Assembly (NCBI GenBank): GCA_020047815.1
Contig: JAIFNG010000061.1
Location: forward strand, 1-51,333
DNA length: 51,333 nucleotides
Reading direction: 5' to 3'
From: Anaerolinea sp.
GTDB taxonomy: Bacteria; Chloroflexota; Anaerolineae; Anaerolineales; Villigracilaceae
Numbering within the stretch: position 1 is the first letter of the stretch; each line of letters starts with the position of its first letter. A program made the translations under genes and the position numbers. This document shows, piece by piece, positions 33,024-41,583 of this stretch. The notes beneath the pieces were generated by a model that made no database searches, had not been told where the DNA came from, and worked only from the letters and a program-made list of their open reading frames with translations.

Positions 33024-33035
33024 AGACAAATAATA

Positions 33036-35294
33036 ATGAAACCCGAATTAAAACGCTATTCAGCCGTCGTTGGCACGCGCACCTTCACCTTTGAGACCGG
33101 CACACTGGCTGCCCAGGCGGGCGGCGCTGTCACCTTCGGCGTGGAAGAATCCATCGTCTTTGCCGCAGCCACCATGGGCGGTGTCCGCGAAGGAATTGAT
33201 TTCTTCCCCCTTTCCGTTGATTTTGAAGAGCGCATGTACGCCGGCGGCAAGATCCCCGGTTCCTTCTTCCGTCGTGAAGGACGCGCCTCCACAGATTCCA
33301 TTCTTGTTTCACGCCTGACCGACCGACCGCTGCGTCCGCTGTTTGCGCATGGGATGCGGAATGAAGTCCAGGTCATCATGTATACCTTCTCGGCGGATGG
33401 CGTCAACCCCCTGGATATTCTTGCGATCAATGCCGCCTCTGCCGCGGTGATGATCTCGGACATCCCCTGGGCCGGACCTGTCGGCGCGGTGCGCGTTGGA
33501 CGTGTGAATGGTGAGTTCGTGCTCAACCCGACTTTTGAAGAAATGAACGCATCTGACCTTGACCTGAGAATTGCCGGCACCAAAGATGCCATCCTGATGG
33601 TGGAGTGCGGCGCAAACGAAATCCCCGAAGATGTAATGGTCGCCGCGCTCGAATTGGGACATCAGTCGATTCAGCCGATCATTGATGTGCAGCTCAAGAT
33701 GCAGGCTGAAATTGGCAAGCCGAAACGCGAAGTGGTCATCACCACCGCCAATGAAGAATTACAGAAGAGAGTATTTGGATCGGTCAATGCAAAGATGAAT
33801 GAGTTGCTTGACAAACCGCTGAGCAAAGGCGAATTCTACGGCGGCATGGACGAACTGCAAGCCGCAGTCGTCGCTGAGCTGTGCGTGGAAGGCGATGCCA
33901 ATGCCCCAAAGACAGCAGATGTGAAATCTGCATTCAGCGAAGCCGAACACAAGATCGTCCGCGAGCGGATCTTAAGCATGGGCAAGCGTCCCGATGGACG
34001 CACCCCCACCGACATCCGCCCGATCTGGTGCGAAGTGGGACTTTCACCACGCGCGCACGGCACCGGACTCTTTACACGCGGCGAGACACAGGTTTTATCC
34101 TTTGCAACACTTGGCACCCTGGGTGAAGCGCAGGAACTCGACAATTTATCCCCCGAGAAGAACAAACGCTACATGCACCACTACAGTTTCCCGCCTTTCT
34201 CCACCGGTGAAGTCAAAATGCTGCGCGGTCAGAGCAGGCGCGAGGTTGGTCACGGCGCATTGGCAGAACGCGCCCTCGAGCCCGTCCTCCCGGCTGAAGA
34301 ATCCTTCCCGTACGCCATTCGCGTGGTATCCGAAGCCTTATCCTCCAACGGCTCCACTTCAATGGGCTCAGTCTGCGGCTCGACCCTGGCATTAATGGAT
34401 GCAGGAGTGCCGATCAAGGCTCCCGTTTCCGGTGTGGCAATGGGACTCATTACAGACGAAACAGGACGCTACCAGATCCTGACCGACATCCAGGGAACCG
34501 AAGACCACCTCGGAGACATGGACTTTAAAGTAGCTGGAACCGCAGATGGGATCACTGCCCTGCAGATGGACATTAAGATCAGCGGCTTGAGCACACAAAT
34601 GATGAAGGAAGCGCTGGCGCAAGCTCATACGGCGCGCCTGTCCATCATGGAAAAAATGCTGGCTGCCCTGCCGGAATCGCGCGCAGAGCTGAAACCGCAT
34701 GCCCCGCGCATCATCACCGTCAAAATCCCGATCGACAAGATCGGTGCATTGATCGGCCCTGGCGGCAAGAATATCCGCGCATTGCAGGAAGAGACCAACA
34801 CCAAGATCGATATTCAGGAAGACGGCACCGTTTATATCGCCTCCACCGACAGTGTCGGCGCGAAGATCGCGCAGGAACGCGTGGCAGGACTGACGGAGTC
34901 GGTGGTGGTCGGAAATATCTACACCGGCAAGGTTGTGCGCATTGAAGCCTTCGGCGCATTCATCAACCTTTTGCCCGGCGTGGATGGATTGGTGCACATT
35001 TCACAACTGGCAAGCGAACGCGTGAACTCGGTTGAGGATGTGTGTGCCATGGGCGATGAGTTGACCGTGATGGTCACAGATATTGACCCGCAAGGCAAGA
35101 TCCGGCTTTCACGCCAGGCTGTACTTGAAGGCTGGTCTGCTGAAGAAGCCCGCGAGAAGGATAAGGGCGGACGCAGCGGCGGTGGACGCCCCAGCGGCGG
35201 CGGACGCGGTGGTGACCGCAATGGCGGACGAAGCGGCGGTGGTGATCGTGGCCGCAGCGGCGGCGGCGGGGATCGCGGCGGAAACAGAAGATAG
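33036..35294 (+). CDS. pnp: Polynucleotide phosphorylase with Gly/Arg-rich tail
   Basis: 752-residue phosphorolytic 3'-5' exoribonuclease, trimeric. Order: first RNase PH domain (about 10-145, FFRREGRAS...RPLRPLF), helical linker, second catalytic RNase PH domain (about 315-545, with FPPFSTGEV, GSTSMGSVCGSTLALMDAG and the Asp pair region DIQGTEDHLGDMDFKVAGT), KH domain (IGALIGPGGKNI, GxxG), and S1 domain (about 620-690). The last about 42 residues are Gly/Arg/Ser repeats (RSGGGRPSGGG and similar), like eukaryotic RGG tails, and are not part of the standard enzyme. The start at 33036 follows AGGAGACAAATAATA; an earlier in-frame ATG at 32994 is before the ribosome site and is rejected. Confidence 0.97.
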   Translation: MKPELKRYSAVVGTRTFTFETGTLAAQAGGAVTFGVEESIVFAAATMGGVREGIDFFPLSVDFEERMYAGGKIPGSFFRREGRASTDSILVSRLTDRPLRPLFAHGMRNEVQVIMYTFSADGVNPLDILAINAASAAVMISDIPWAGPVGAVRVGRVNGEFVLNPTFEEMNASDLDLRIAGTKDAILMVECGANEIPEDVMVAALELGHQSIQPIIDVQLKMQAEIGKPKREVVITTANEELQKRVFGSVNAKMNELLDKPLSKGEFYGGMDELQAAVVAELCVEGDANAPKTADVKSAFSEAEHKIVRERILSMGKRPDGRTPTDIRPIWCEVGLSPRAHGTGLFTRGETQVLSFATLGTLGEAQELDNLSPEKNKRYMHHYSFPPFSTGEVKMLRGQSRREVGHGALAERALEPVLPAEESFPYAIRVVSEALSSNGSTSMGSVCGSTLALMDAGVPIKAPVSGVAMGLITDETGRYQILTDIQGTEDHLGDMDFKVAGTADGITALQMDIKISGLSTQMMKEALAQAHTARLSIMEKMLAALPESRAELKPHAPRIITVKIPIDKIGALIGPGGKNIRALQEETNTKIDIQEDGTVYIASTDSVGAKIAQERVAGLTESVVVGNIYTGKVVRIEAFGAFINLLPGVDGLVHISQLASERVNSVEDVCAMGDELTVMVTDIDPQGKIRLSRQAVLEGWSAEEAREKDKGGRSGGGRPSGGGRGGDRNGGRSGGGDRGRSGGGGDRGGNRR

Positions 35295-35318
35295 TCGAAT
35301 AAGCAGGAAACGCAACTC

Positions 35319-35353
35319 AAAAAACGGACGAAATAAACTTCGTCCGTTTTTTT
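35319..35353 (+). terminator. Rho-independent terminator of pnp
   Basis: Stem ACGGACGAA with TTCGTCCGT in a longer A/T-flanked hairpin (35319-35332 with 35339-35352), then a seven-T run. Confidence 0.9.
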
Positions 35354-35417
35354 GTTCTAATTTTTGAATTGGCAGAAATTAACATTTGCAATATGATGCC
35401 TGGAATTCATTTAACTT

Positions 35418-35535
35418 TTCTCTACCGTACATTTTAAAAATTGGGACGCAGATGAACGCAGAAAACGCGGATTTTTCTTTTATCAGTGAAAATCAGCGTT
35501 TTTCAGAGTCCAAAAATGTTTTATACGGTAGAGAA
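35418..35535. mobile_element. Short MITE-like element sharing termini with the 26.5-kb element
   Basis: TTCTCTACCGTAC (35418-35430) and an inverse copy with one mismatch (35523-35535) bound 118 bp. The interior has the GGGACGCAGATGAACGCAG phrase followed by AT-rich sequence that partly mirrors itself (CATTTT near the left end, AAAATG near the right). It ends about 28 bp before the start of the next gene, so it forms most of that gene's upstream region. Confidence 0.55.
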
Positions 35536-35563
35536 TTTAACTTTAGAAATAAGGAGAAAATTC

Positions 35564-36382
35564 ATGAACCCGGTTTCCAACCCCAAAATCTCGTCCGTGC
35601 TTCGGACCCTGACCCTGGTTGAAGTTGTTGTGCTTTTCCTGGCTGGCTGCGGAATGTTCTTTCTACCCAAAGTGGTTACGCCTTTCTGGCCCTGGACTGT
35701 GGCACCCTTTAACGCAAGTTTTCTCGGCGCAGTGTATACCGCAGCAATGATAGCGGCGGCCATGCAAACAGCCTATGCGCGCTGGTCGCCGACACGCATT
35801 GTGACGCCCATGATCTTTATTTTCACACTGATCATTATGATCCTTTCTCTTGTGCATTTGGATCGATTTGATCTTCAGCGGCCCGAAGTTTGGATATGGT
35901 TCCTGCTCTATATGATCATTCCGATCAATGCCGGGGTGCACATCCTTAAATACCGCCAACTTCCTCCCGCAGACACAACTCCCCCATCGAGGTTTGGAAA
36001 ATACCTCCTGCTTGTTCAAGGCATCCTCCTGGGAGTCTACGGCATGGCGCTTCTGACAATACCCTCTGCCGCAGCCAGTATCTGGCCCTGGAAAATTGAC
36101 GTTTTTCACGCCCAGCTCTACAGCGTGACTTTTCTGACACCTGCGCTTGGCGCCTTTTTGCTTGTGAAAGCCGCATCCAAATTTGAATGGTTCAGTATGG
36201 GATTAACCCAGTGTGCCCTGGGATCATTCCCGCTGATCGGGTTATCTGTTGTGGATGCTGCTGAAAAACGCATCAACTGGGACAGTACAGGCGTATGGAT
36301 ATGGGTCGCCCTGTTTTTAACCATCCTTGTCATTGGGTTGTGGATGCTGGGACAGGCACGAATGTCAAAAAACAACATCTAA
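35564..36382 (+). CDS. Unrecognised membrane protein with duplicated W-P-W motif
   Basis: 272 residues, about eight helices. FWPWTVAPFNASFLGAVYTAA (about residues 43-63) and IWPWKIDVFHAQLYSVTFLTP (about 178-198) are equivalent positions in two halves. This matches the architecture of the protein at 24165, including an SLVHLDRF / TILHWDRF segment after the first motif. Function unknown. The ATG at 35564 has AAGGAGAAAATTC upstream; a start at 35486 would lie inside the MITE-like element and is rejected. A terminator follows at 36381. Confidence 0.82.
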   Translation: MNPVSNPKISSVLRTLTLVEVVVLFLAGCGMFFLPKVVTPFWPWTVAPFNASFLGAVYTAAMIAAAMQTAYARWSPTRIVTPMIFIFTLIIMILSLVHLDRFDLQRPEVWIWFLLYMIIPINAGVHILKYRQLPPADTTPPSRFGKYLLLVQGILLGVYGMALLTIPSAAASIWPWKIDVFHAQLYSVTFLTPALGAFLLVKAASKFEWFSMGLTQCALGSFPLIGLSVVDAAEKRINWDSTGVWIWVALFLTILVIGLWMLGQARMSKNNI

Positions 36383-36409
36383 ATCTGCCGCCTGGTGCGG
36401 TAGATTTTT
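36381..36409 (+). terminator. Rho-independent terminator
   Basis: An 11-bp stem (36381-36391 with 36397-36407, one G-T), 5-nt loop, ending in TTTTT. Confidence 0.8.
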
Positions 36410-36605
36410 CCGGATGAAGTTTTCAGTCACACCCGATGTATTGGAAGAAGTGGATAAAGGAATAATTTCCACACGAAAAATTGGCGCAAAATCTCCGGAC
36501 TTTGTACTTTCTTTTATACAGATTACTGAGAAGCGCCAACAATCTTTTCTGTGCCGTAGTTTTTTGGTGTAACAGAATTTTTTATATCGTTGTCCGCTTT
36601 ACTGC

Positions 36606-36642
36606 AAAACTCCGAGTTCCTGACGAACCCGGAGTTTTTTTA
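36606..36642 (+). terminator. Hairpin with T-run upstream of the DUF1697 gene
   Basis: AAAACTCCG (36606-36614) with CGGAGTTTT (36630-36638), followed by more T. The upstream gene it serves is unclear, since another terminator already lies at 36381. Confidence 0.75.
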
Positions 36643-36646
36643 AATG

Positions 36647-36652
36647 TATAAT
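36647..36652 (+). promoter_or_regulatory. -10 hexamer of leaderless DUF1697 gene
   Basis: TATAAT ends exactly 6 nt before the ATG at 36659. A longer frame starting at 36644 would translate through this promoter. Confidence 0.7.
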
Positions 36653-36658
36653 CCCCGC

Positions 36659-37195
36659 ATGACAAAATACATCGCATTCCTCCGTGCAATCAACGTCGGC
36701 GGACACACGGTAAAAATGGATCAACTGCGCCAATTGTTTGAGTCACTTGGCTTTGCCCATGTGGAGACGTTTATCGCCAGCGGCAATGTGGTCTTTGAGG
36801 CAAATGCGGGGAAAACAAAAATGCTCGAAAAGAAAATAGAAACCTGCCTGCACCAATCCCTGGGATACGAAGTTGCGACCTTCATCCGAACCGGCGCGGA
36901 AGTGAGCGGGATCGCACAATATACACCCTTTCCGCAAGCTCAACTTGACGCGGCAATGGCGCTAAATATCGGATTCCTGACTGACACACTTGATGAGCCA
37001 GCAGAACAGAAGTTGATGTCGCTGCAAACCGAGATCGATGACTTCCACGTCCACGGGCGGGAATTTTATTGGCTATGCCGCAAAAAGCAAAGTGACTCCA
37101 AAATCTCCAATGTGGTGATCGAAAAGGCGCTGGGGGTCAAGTCAACCTTGCGCGGCGTGAATACGATCAACAAGCTGGCTCAGAAATACTGCTAA
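36659..37195 (+). CDS. DUF1697-family protein
   Basis: 178 residues. The opening MTKYIAFLRAINVGGHTVKMDQLRQLFESLGF is the standard DUF1697 N-terminus, followed by VETFIASGNVVFE and, at the C-terminus, SNVVIEKALGVKSTLRGVNTINKLAQ. Function is not established for the family; members are small cytosolic proteins. The family's start and the promoter position both fix the ATG at 36659 rather than 36644. Single gene. Confidence 0.9.
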   Translation: MTKYIAFLRAINVGGHTVKMDQLRQLFESLGFAHVETFIASGNVVFEANAGKTKMLEKKIETCLHQSLGYEVATFIRTGAEVSGIAQYTPFPQAQLDAAMALNIGFLTDTLDEPAEQKLMSLQTEIDDFHVHGREFYWLCRKKQSDSKISNVVIEKALGVKSTLRGVNTINKLAQKYC

Positions 37196-37326
37196 CCTGT
37201 CTGTCTCGCAAAGCCGGAAAACATGGCAGGCATCATCCCGGGGGCGAAGAACCAACCTGCGTTTTCATGTTACACTCGTCCTCATAATTACCCAATCCTC
37301 CACAGAAAACGATCATTCTTTCCCTC

Positions 37327-38562
37327 ATGTTCTATAAACTCAGACTCCTCTACAACGAATATCCGCGCCAGTATTGGCTGATGATCGCAGGCATTGTCAT
37401 CAGCACGGCGGGCGGAAGCATGATCTGGCCCTTCCTGTTGATCTACGCCAGCGGAAAACTGAACCTGCCGCTCAGTACCGTGGCAATGCTGATCTCGATC
37501 AATGCCGGCACGGGACTGTTCGCATCCTTTCTCGCAGGTACCCTTGCCGATAAGGTGGGGCGCAAGGTGGTCATGGTATTCAGTCTTGCGCTAAACGGCA
37601 TCGCCTATCTGTTCCTGATGCGCGCCGAGACCTACCAGCATTTTGTGATCCTGATGGTCTTGATCGGCTTGTCCAATCCCCTGTACCAGGTGGGCGCCGA
37701 CGCCATGCTGGCCGACATGATCCCCTCTGAAAAACGGACCGACGCCTACGCCATCAACCGCATCGCCAACAATGCCGCTTTCGGCATTGGTCCAGCCGTT
37801 GGCGGGTTCCTCGCATCCACATCGTATAATCTCGCATTCTACGGCGCGGGAGCTGGCTTCATTATTTACAGTCTGCTGCTCTCCTTCCTGGCACACGAAA
37901 CACTCGATAAAACCGCTTCCATCACAAAAGCAGATCCTTCGGAAACCCCCATCCAGAGCGCGGGGGGGTATGCGCATGTCTTCCGTGACAAAGGCTACAT
38001 GGCTTTTGTCTCCCTGATGTCAGTCGGTCTGATCGCCCCCACCATGTTGTGGATCCTCATGCCCGTTTACGCAAAAATGAACTTCGGCATCCCTGAAGTC
38101 CAATACGGCTGGATCCCCACCACCAACGCGTTCATGTGTGTTTTCATTCAATACGCCGTCACAAAAGTCACGCGGCGCCACAATACGCTGCCTGTCATGG
38201 CGGCGGGCATGTTCATCTATGCAATGGGGGTGGGCAGTGTGGCACTGATGACAAACTTCTGGGGCTTCTGGCTGAGCATGGTCATCCTGACTTTCGGCGA
38301 ACTCACCATTGTGCCAACCGCCAGCAAATACGTGGCAGACATTGCGCCGGCAAATATGCGCGGCAGGTACATGTCGGTGTATTGGTTCGGCTGGGGTATG
38401 GCTCGAACCCTCTCGCCGCTGATCGGCGGCTTCCTCAACGATAACTTCTTTCCACAGGCCATTTGGATCGGGGGTATTTCCATCGGGTTGATCAGCACCC
38501 TGGGCTTGATCCTGCTCAACAACCTGACGAAAGCCCGAGCCGCGCTGCGGGCCATATCGTGA
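37327..38562 (+). CDS. MFS transporter
   Basis: 411 residues, 12 predicted helices. The loop after helix 2 reads GTLADKVGRKVVMVFSLALNG, a good MFS motif A, and NPLYQVGADAMLADMIPSEKRTDAYAINRIANNAAFGIGPAVGG (two segments) resembles drug/multidrug efflux members. In the second half, YVADIAPANMRGRYMSVYWFGWGMARTLSPLIGG is the typical DHA1-type helix 10-11 region. Likely export of a small molecule; substrate unknown. No strong ribosome site is visible before the ATG. The downstream gene is preceded by the repeat element at 38604. Confidence 0.87.
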   Translation: MFYKLRLLYNEYPRQYWLMIAGIVISTAGGSMIWPFLLIYASGKLNLPLSTVAMLISINAGTGLFASFLAGTLADKVGRKVVMVFSLALNGIAYLFLMRAETYQHFVILMVLIGLSNPLYQVGADAMLADMIPSEKRTDAYAINRIANNAAFGIGPAVGGFLASTSYNLAFYGAGAGFIIYSLLLSFLAHETLDKTASITKADPSETPIQSAGGYAHVFRDKGYMAFVSLMSVGLIAPTMLWILMPVYAKMNFGIPEVQYGWIPTTNAFMCVFIQYAVTKVTRRHNTLPVMAAGMFIYAMGVGSVALMTNFWGFWLSMVILTFGELTIVPTASKYVADIAPANMRGRYMSVYWFGWGMARTLSPLIGGFLNDNFFPQAIWIGGISIGLISTLGLILLNNLTKARAALRAIS

Positions 38563-38603
38563 GTTGAATTGGACCCATCTATTAGATCTTTTCGGTAATT
38601 GGC

Positions 38604-38679
38604 AAAAACGTCCCGAAGGTTGTTATTAGATGCTCAAGAACCTCGAAATAAACCTTCGGGACGATGCTGGTATATGTGA
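38604..38679. repeat. Hairpin repeat element, copy 2
   Basis: Same element as 15049-15121. The stem is longer here, 13 bp: 38609-38621 with 38651-38663. The loop contains AACCTCG (38639-38645), able to pair with the left arm instead. The TATA-containing flank (TATATGTGA) is conserved. Confidence 0.8.
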
Positions 38680-38782
38680 CCCTTCTATTTCTTATTTTGT
38701 TTTTGCCCTGCCAGGAAATTGGTTTTTTACGGATATAAAATAAGAAACCCATCTCGATGATCGGGGTTATACCTAAAACAAA

Positions 38783-38808
38783 GGACTTCGGGAGGATTTC
38801 CGAAGTCC
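38783..38808. repeat. Hairpin upstream of the nitronate monooxygenase-like gene
   Basis: GGACTTCGG (38783-38791) with CCGAAGTCC (38800-38808), 8-nt loop. It lies 26 bp before the start codon, so it would fall in the 5' leader. A wider inverted repeat TTTCTTATTTT / AAAATAAGAAA (38688-38698, 38737-38747) lies just upstream. Confidence 0.6.
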
Positions 38809-38834
38809 CATTTATTAATATTTGGAGCCAACGA

Positions 38835-40289
38835 ATGAACCTACCGAAGTTAATACAAGGCGGCATGGGAGTAGCCATCTCTGATTGGCGCCTGGCAAAA
38901 GCCGTTTCGCAATTGGGGCAGTTGGGGGTTGTATCGGGCACGGGCATCAGCCGGGTCATGGTAAGCCGTCTGATGGACGGTGACCTGGGCGAAAATGTAC
39001 GCCGCGCGCTTGGTAATTTTTCGATCCCCGAACCTGTACAAAATATCATTAACCGCTACTACACCCCGGGCGGCAAATCAGCGGAAACACCCTATAAGAC
39101 CCCCGCGGCGTACACGCTAAAACCGCCCCAATTCCTGGACCAGGTGACAGCGCTTGCCAATTTTGTGGAGGTCTTTCTCGCCAAGGAAGGGCATTCCGGA
39201 CTTGTCGGCATCAACCTGCTGGAGAAAGTGCAAATGCCCACCCTGGCCTCACTCTACGGCGCAATGCTGGCGGGTGTGGATGTGGTGCTGATGGGCGCGG
39301 GTATTCCCACCCAGATCGCGGGAGTGCTGGACAAACTAAGCAACCATGAACCTGTTTCCTACCGGGTGGACGTACACGGCGCGGGCAAGGAGGATGACCA
39401 CCGCATCCATTTTGACCCAGAAGGAATTTTTCCCGGCATTGCCAAACTGGTTGGAAAACTTAAACGCCCAAAGTTCCTGCCCATCATCTCATCCGTTGTG
39501 CTGGCTCAGGCATTGATCAAACGCAGTGAAGGCTCTGTGGATGGTTTTATTATCGAAGGTCCCACGGCGGGAGGTCATAATGCGCCCCCCCGCGGTACGG
39601 TCAATTTCAATGAAAAGGGCGAACCCATCTACGGTGAAAAGGATGCCGTTGATCTTGAGAAGATGAAACTACTGGAACGGCCCTTCTGGCTGGCTGGCGG
39701 CTACGGCAATCCCAAACAGGTACAAGCGGCGCTGGATGCAGGCGCAGCAGGCGTGCAGGTCGGCACCGCGTTTTCCCTTTGCAATGAATCAGGCATGAGG
39801 GATGACTTGAAAAAACGCCTTCTTCAAAAGGTAATGAAGGAAGAGGCAGAGGTTTTCACCAGCCCGTACACTTCACCAACAGGTTTCCCCTTCAAAGTGG
39901 CGCAATTGGAAGGCACCCTCTCAGAAACAGAAGCCTATGAAAAGCGCCCTCGAATCTGCGACCTGGGTTTTCTGCGCATCCTTTACAAACGGGAGGATGG
40001 CTCGGTGGGTTATCGCTGCGCCTCCGAACCAGTGGATATGTTCGTTAAAAAAGGCGGTGAGATCGAAGACACCGTCAATCGCTCCTGCCTGTGCAACAAC
40101 CTGACCGCCACGGCCGGCTTCCCACAAATCCGCAAGGATGGCTACGTGGAACAACCCATCATCACCTCGGGAGACGATCTGGTATTGGCGGGGCAATTCC
40201 TCAAGGAAGGAAAAACCAGCTACTCGGCCGAAGACGTGGTCACATATTTGCTTGGTCCCTTCCTGAAGCCAAACCTGGCGACTGGTTAA
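38835..40289 (+). CDS. Nitronate monooxygenase-like flavoprotein
   Basis: 484 residues, longer than the usual about 320-360. FMN TIM-barrel features: IQGGMGVAISDWRLAKAVSQLGQLGVVSGTG at the N-terminus, GFIIEGPTAGGHNAP with the active-site-region His, and AGGYGNPKQVQAALDAGAAGVQVGTAF, the phosphate-binding end. The C-terminal about 100 residues hold several Cys (ICDLGFL, YRCASEP, RSCLCNNL), not typical of short nitronate monooxygenases. They could bind a metal or belong to the longer PfaD-like branch. TTTGGAGCCAACGA precedes the ATG; a start at 38757 would translate the leader hairpin and is rejected. Substrate unproven. Confidence 0.83.
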   Translation: MNLPKLIQGGMGVAISDWRLAKAVSQLGQLGVVSGTGISRVMVSRLMDGDLGENVRRALGNFSIPEPVQNIINRYYTPGGKSAETPYKTPAAYTLKPPQFLDQVTALANFVEVFLAKEGHSGLVGINLLEKVQMPTLASLYGAMLAGVDVVLMGAGIPTQIAGVLDKLSNHEPVSYRVDVHGAGKEDDHRIHFDPEGIFPGIAKLVGKLKRPKFLPIISSVVLAQALIKRSEGSVDGFIIEGPTAGGHNAPPRGTVNFNEKGEPIYGEKDAVDLEKMKLLERPFWLAGGYGNPKQVQAALDAGAAGVQVGTAFSLCNESGMRDDLKKRLLQKVMKEEAEVFTSPYTSPTGFPFKVAQLEGTLSETEAYEKRPRICDLGFLRILYKREDGSVGYRCASEPVDMFVKKGGEIEDTVNRSCLCNNLTATAGFPQIRKDGYVEQPIITSGDDLVLAGQFLKEGKTSYSAEDVVTYLLGPFLKPNLATG

Positions 40290-40308
40290 GAAATTCACAT
40301 AAACCCTG

Positions 40309-40352
40309 AAAATATCCCATAAACAATTACAATTGTTTATGGGATATTTTTT
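40309..40352 (+). terminator. Rho-independent terminator
   Basis: A long AT-rich stem of about 18 bp (40309-40326 with 40333-40350) ending in TTTTTT. Confidence 0.85.
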
Positions 40353-40427
40353 GCACGACTTTACCTGTTCCCCCACGTCCAGGATGCCGGGTAATCACCC
40401 AAAACGAAATAACAAGGCGGATCTGCA

Positions 40428-41546
40428 ATGCAGCGACATACCAGGTTTTTAAAAGTTTTTATCCTGTTGTTATTATTGGGAATGTTCATTGGAAAAACAG
40501 TACCACCCATGAAATCCCTGGCTGGCCCCGTCCCAACGCCAATACTCAACATGCCCGTTGCGCCGCCAACGGCCACGCAGGAATCAACGCCAATCCCCAC
40601 CCAACCCCCGCGGACCCGCATTCTCTTCACAGGAGATATAAATCTTGGGCGTTGTATCGCCAAACAGACGGTCATCGCAAACGGACAGAAAAACAACTAT
40701 AACCATCCGTTCGAATTTGTCGCAGACGAATTGCGCGCTGCAGATATCACGGTCGGCAGTCTGGATGGGTCACTTTCGGACGAATCCCCACCCATGCCGT
40801 GTCCCAACAGCATGAATCTGATCGGTCCAACGCGCATGGTGGAGGGGCTGCAATTCGCCGGCTTTGATGTGATCAGCGTTGCCACCAATCACATCAAGGA
40901 TTGCGGTAAAAAGGGGTTTGAATGTAATAACAAAGCGCTGCTGGATACGATCACCACCCTTGGGGCAGCCGGAATTCAGCCAGTGGGCGCAGGTAATACG
41001 TTAATAGAATCCCGCCAGCCGATCGTCATAGAGCGGAGCGGGATCCGCTTTGCATTTTTGGGAATCAATCAGATCGATCACAGGGTCTGGGCATCAGAGA
41101 ACATGCCCGGCACCGCGCCTCTTTCCGAGGCATATATTGACATGATCAAGGCAGAGATCGTCTCGGCCAAACAAATTGCAGATGTGGTGATCGTGTTGCC
41201 GCACTGGGGTGTGGAATATGACGCCAAGCCTCAGGACATCCAGCGTGTATGGGCACGGGATTTTATCAGCGCGGGGGCGTCCCTTGTGATCGGCAACCAT
41301 GCGCATATCGTCCAGCCCCTGGAGGTTTTCTCAGATAAGCTGATCTTTTATGCCCTGGGGAATTTTGTCTTTGACCAGGGGCAAAACTTCCGGCGAGAAA
41401 GCATCGTGGTCGAAGTGAACTTTGTGGGTGCAGAGATCGAAAGCTGGAAGCTGCATGCGGTAAATATAAACTACTACACCCTCCAAACCCATTGGGCGGA
41501 AGAACCTGAAGCCGGGTATATTTTAGCAAGAGCAGGAGAGCAGTAG
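40428..41546 (+). CDS. CapA-like (poly-gamma-glutamate synthesis type) metallophosphatase-fold protein
   Basis: 372 residues. An N-terminal hydrophobic helix (about 9-26) acts as signal or anchor, then a Pro/Thr linker, so the domain lies outside the membrane. Metal-site-like motifs in order: FTGDINLGR, VGSLDGSLSD (NLEG-like), SVATNHIKDCG, VLPHWGVEYD and IGNHAHIVQP. This is the CapA superfamily pattern. Some members work in poly-gamma-glutamate or cell-wall processes, others are uncharacterised phosphoesterases. No capB/capC neighbours are present, so a capsule role is not supported here. The next gene is convergent. Confidence 0.85.
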   Translation: MQRHTRFLKVFILLLLLGMFIGKTVPPMKSLAGPVPTPILNMPVAPPTATQESTPIPTQPPRTRILFTGDINLGRCIAKQTVIANGQKNNYNHPFEFVADELRAADITVGSLDGSLSDESPPMPCPNSMNLIGPTRMVEGLQFAGFDVISVATNHIKDCGKKGFECNNKALLDTITTLGAAGIQPVGAGNTLIESRQPIVIERSGIRFAFLGINQIDHRVWASENMPGTAPLSEAYIDMIKAEIVSAKQIADVVIVLPHWGVEYDAKPQDIQRVWARDFISAGASLVIGNHAHIVQPLEVFSDKLIFYALGNFVFDQGQNFRRESIVVEVNFVGAEIESWKLHAVNINYYTLQTHWAEEPEAGYILARAGEQ

Positions 41547-41583
41547 TCAGTTTTGGAGAAGCACTGCAATGGCTGTATCCGCC

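Noticed and set aside
36414..36572. 52-codon open frame after the 35564 gene
   Set aside because: No ribosome site, starts inside sequence just after a terminator, and the product matches no motif. Could be a tiny gene but not supportable.
36644..36658. Earlier ATG for the DUF1697 gene
   Set aside because: It would translate the TATAAT promoter; the family N-terminus begins at 36659.
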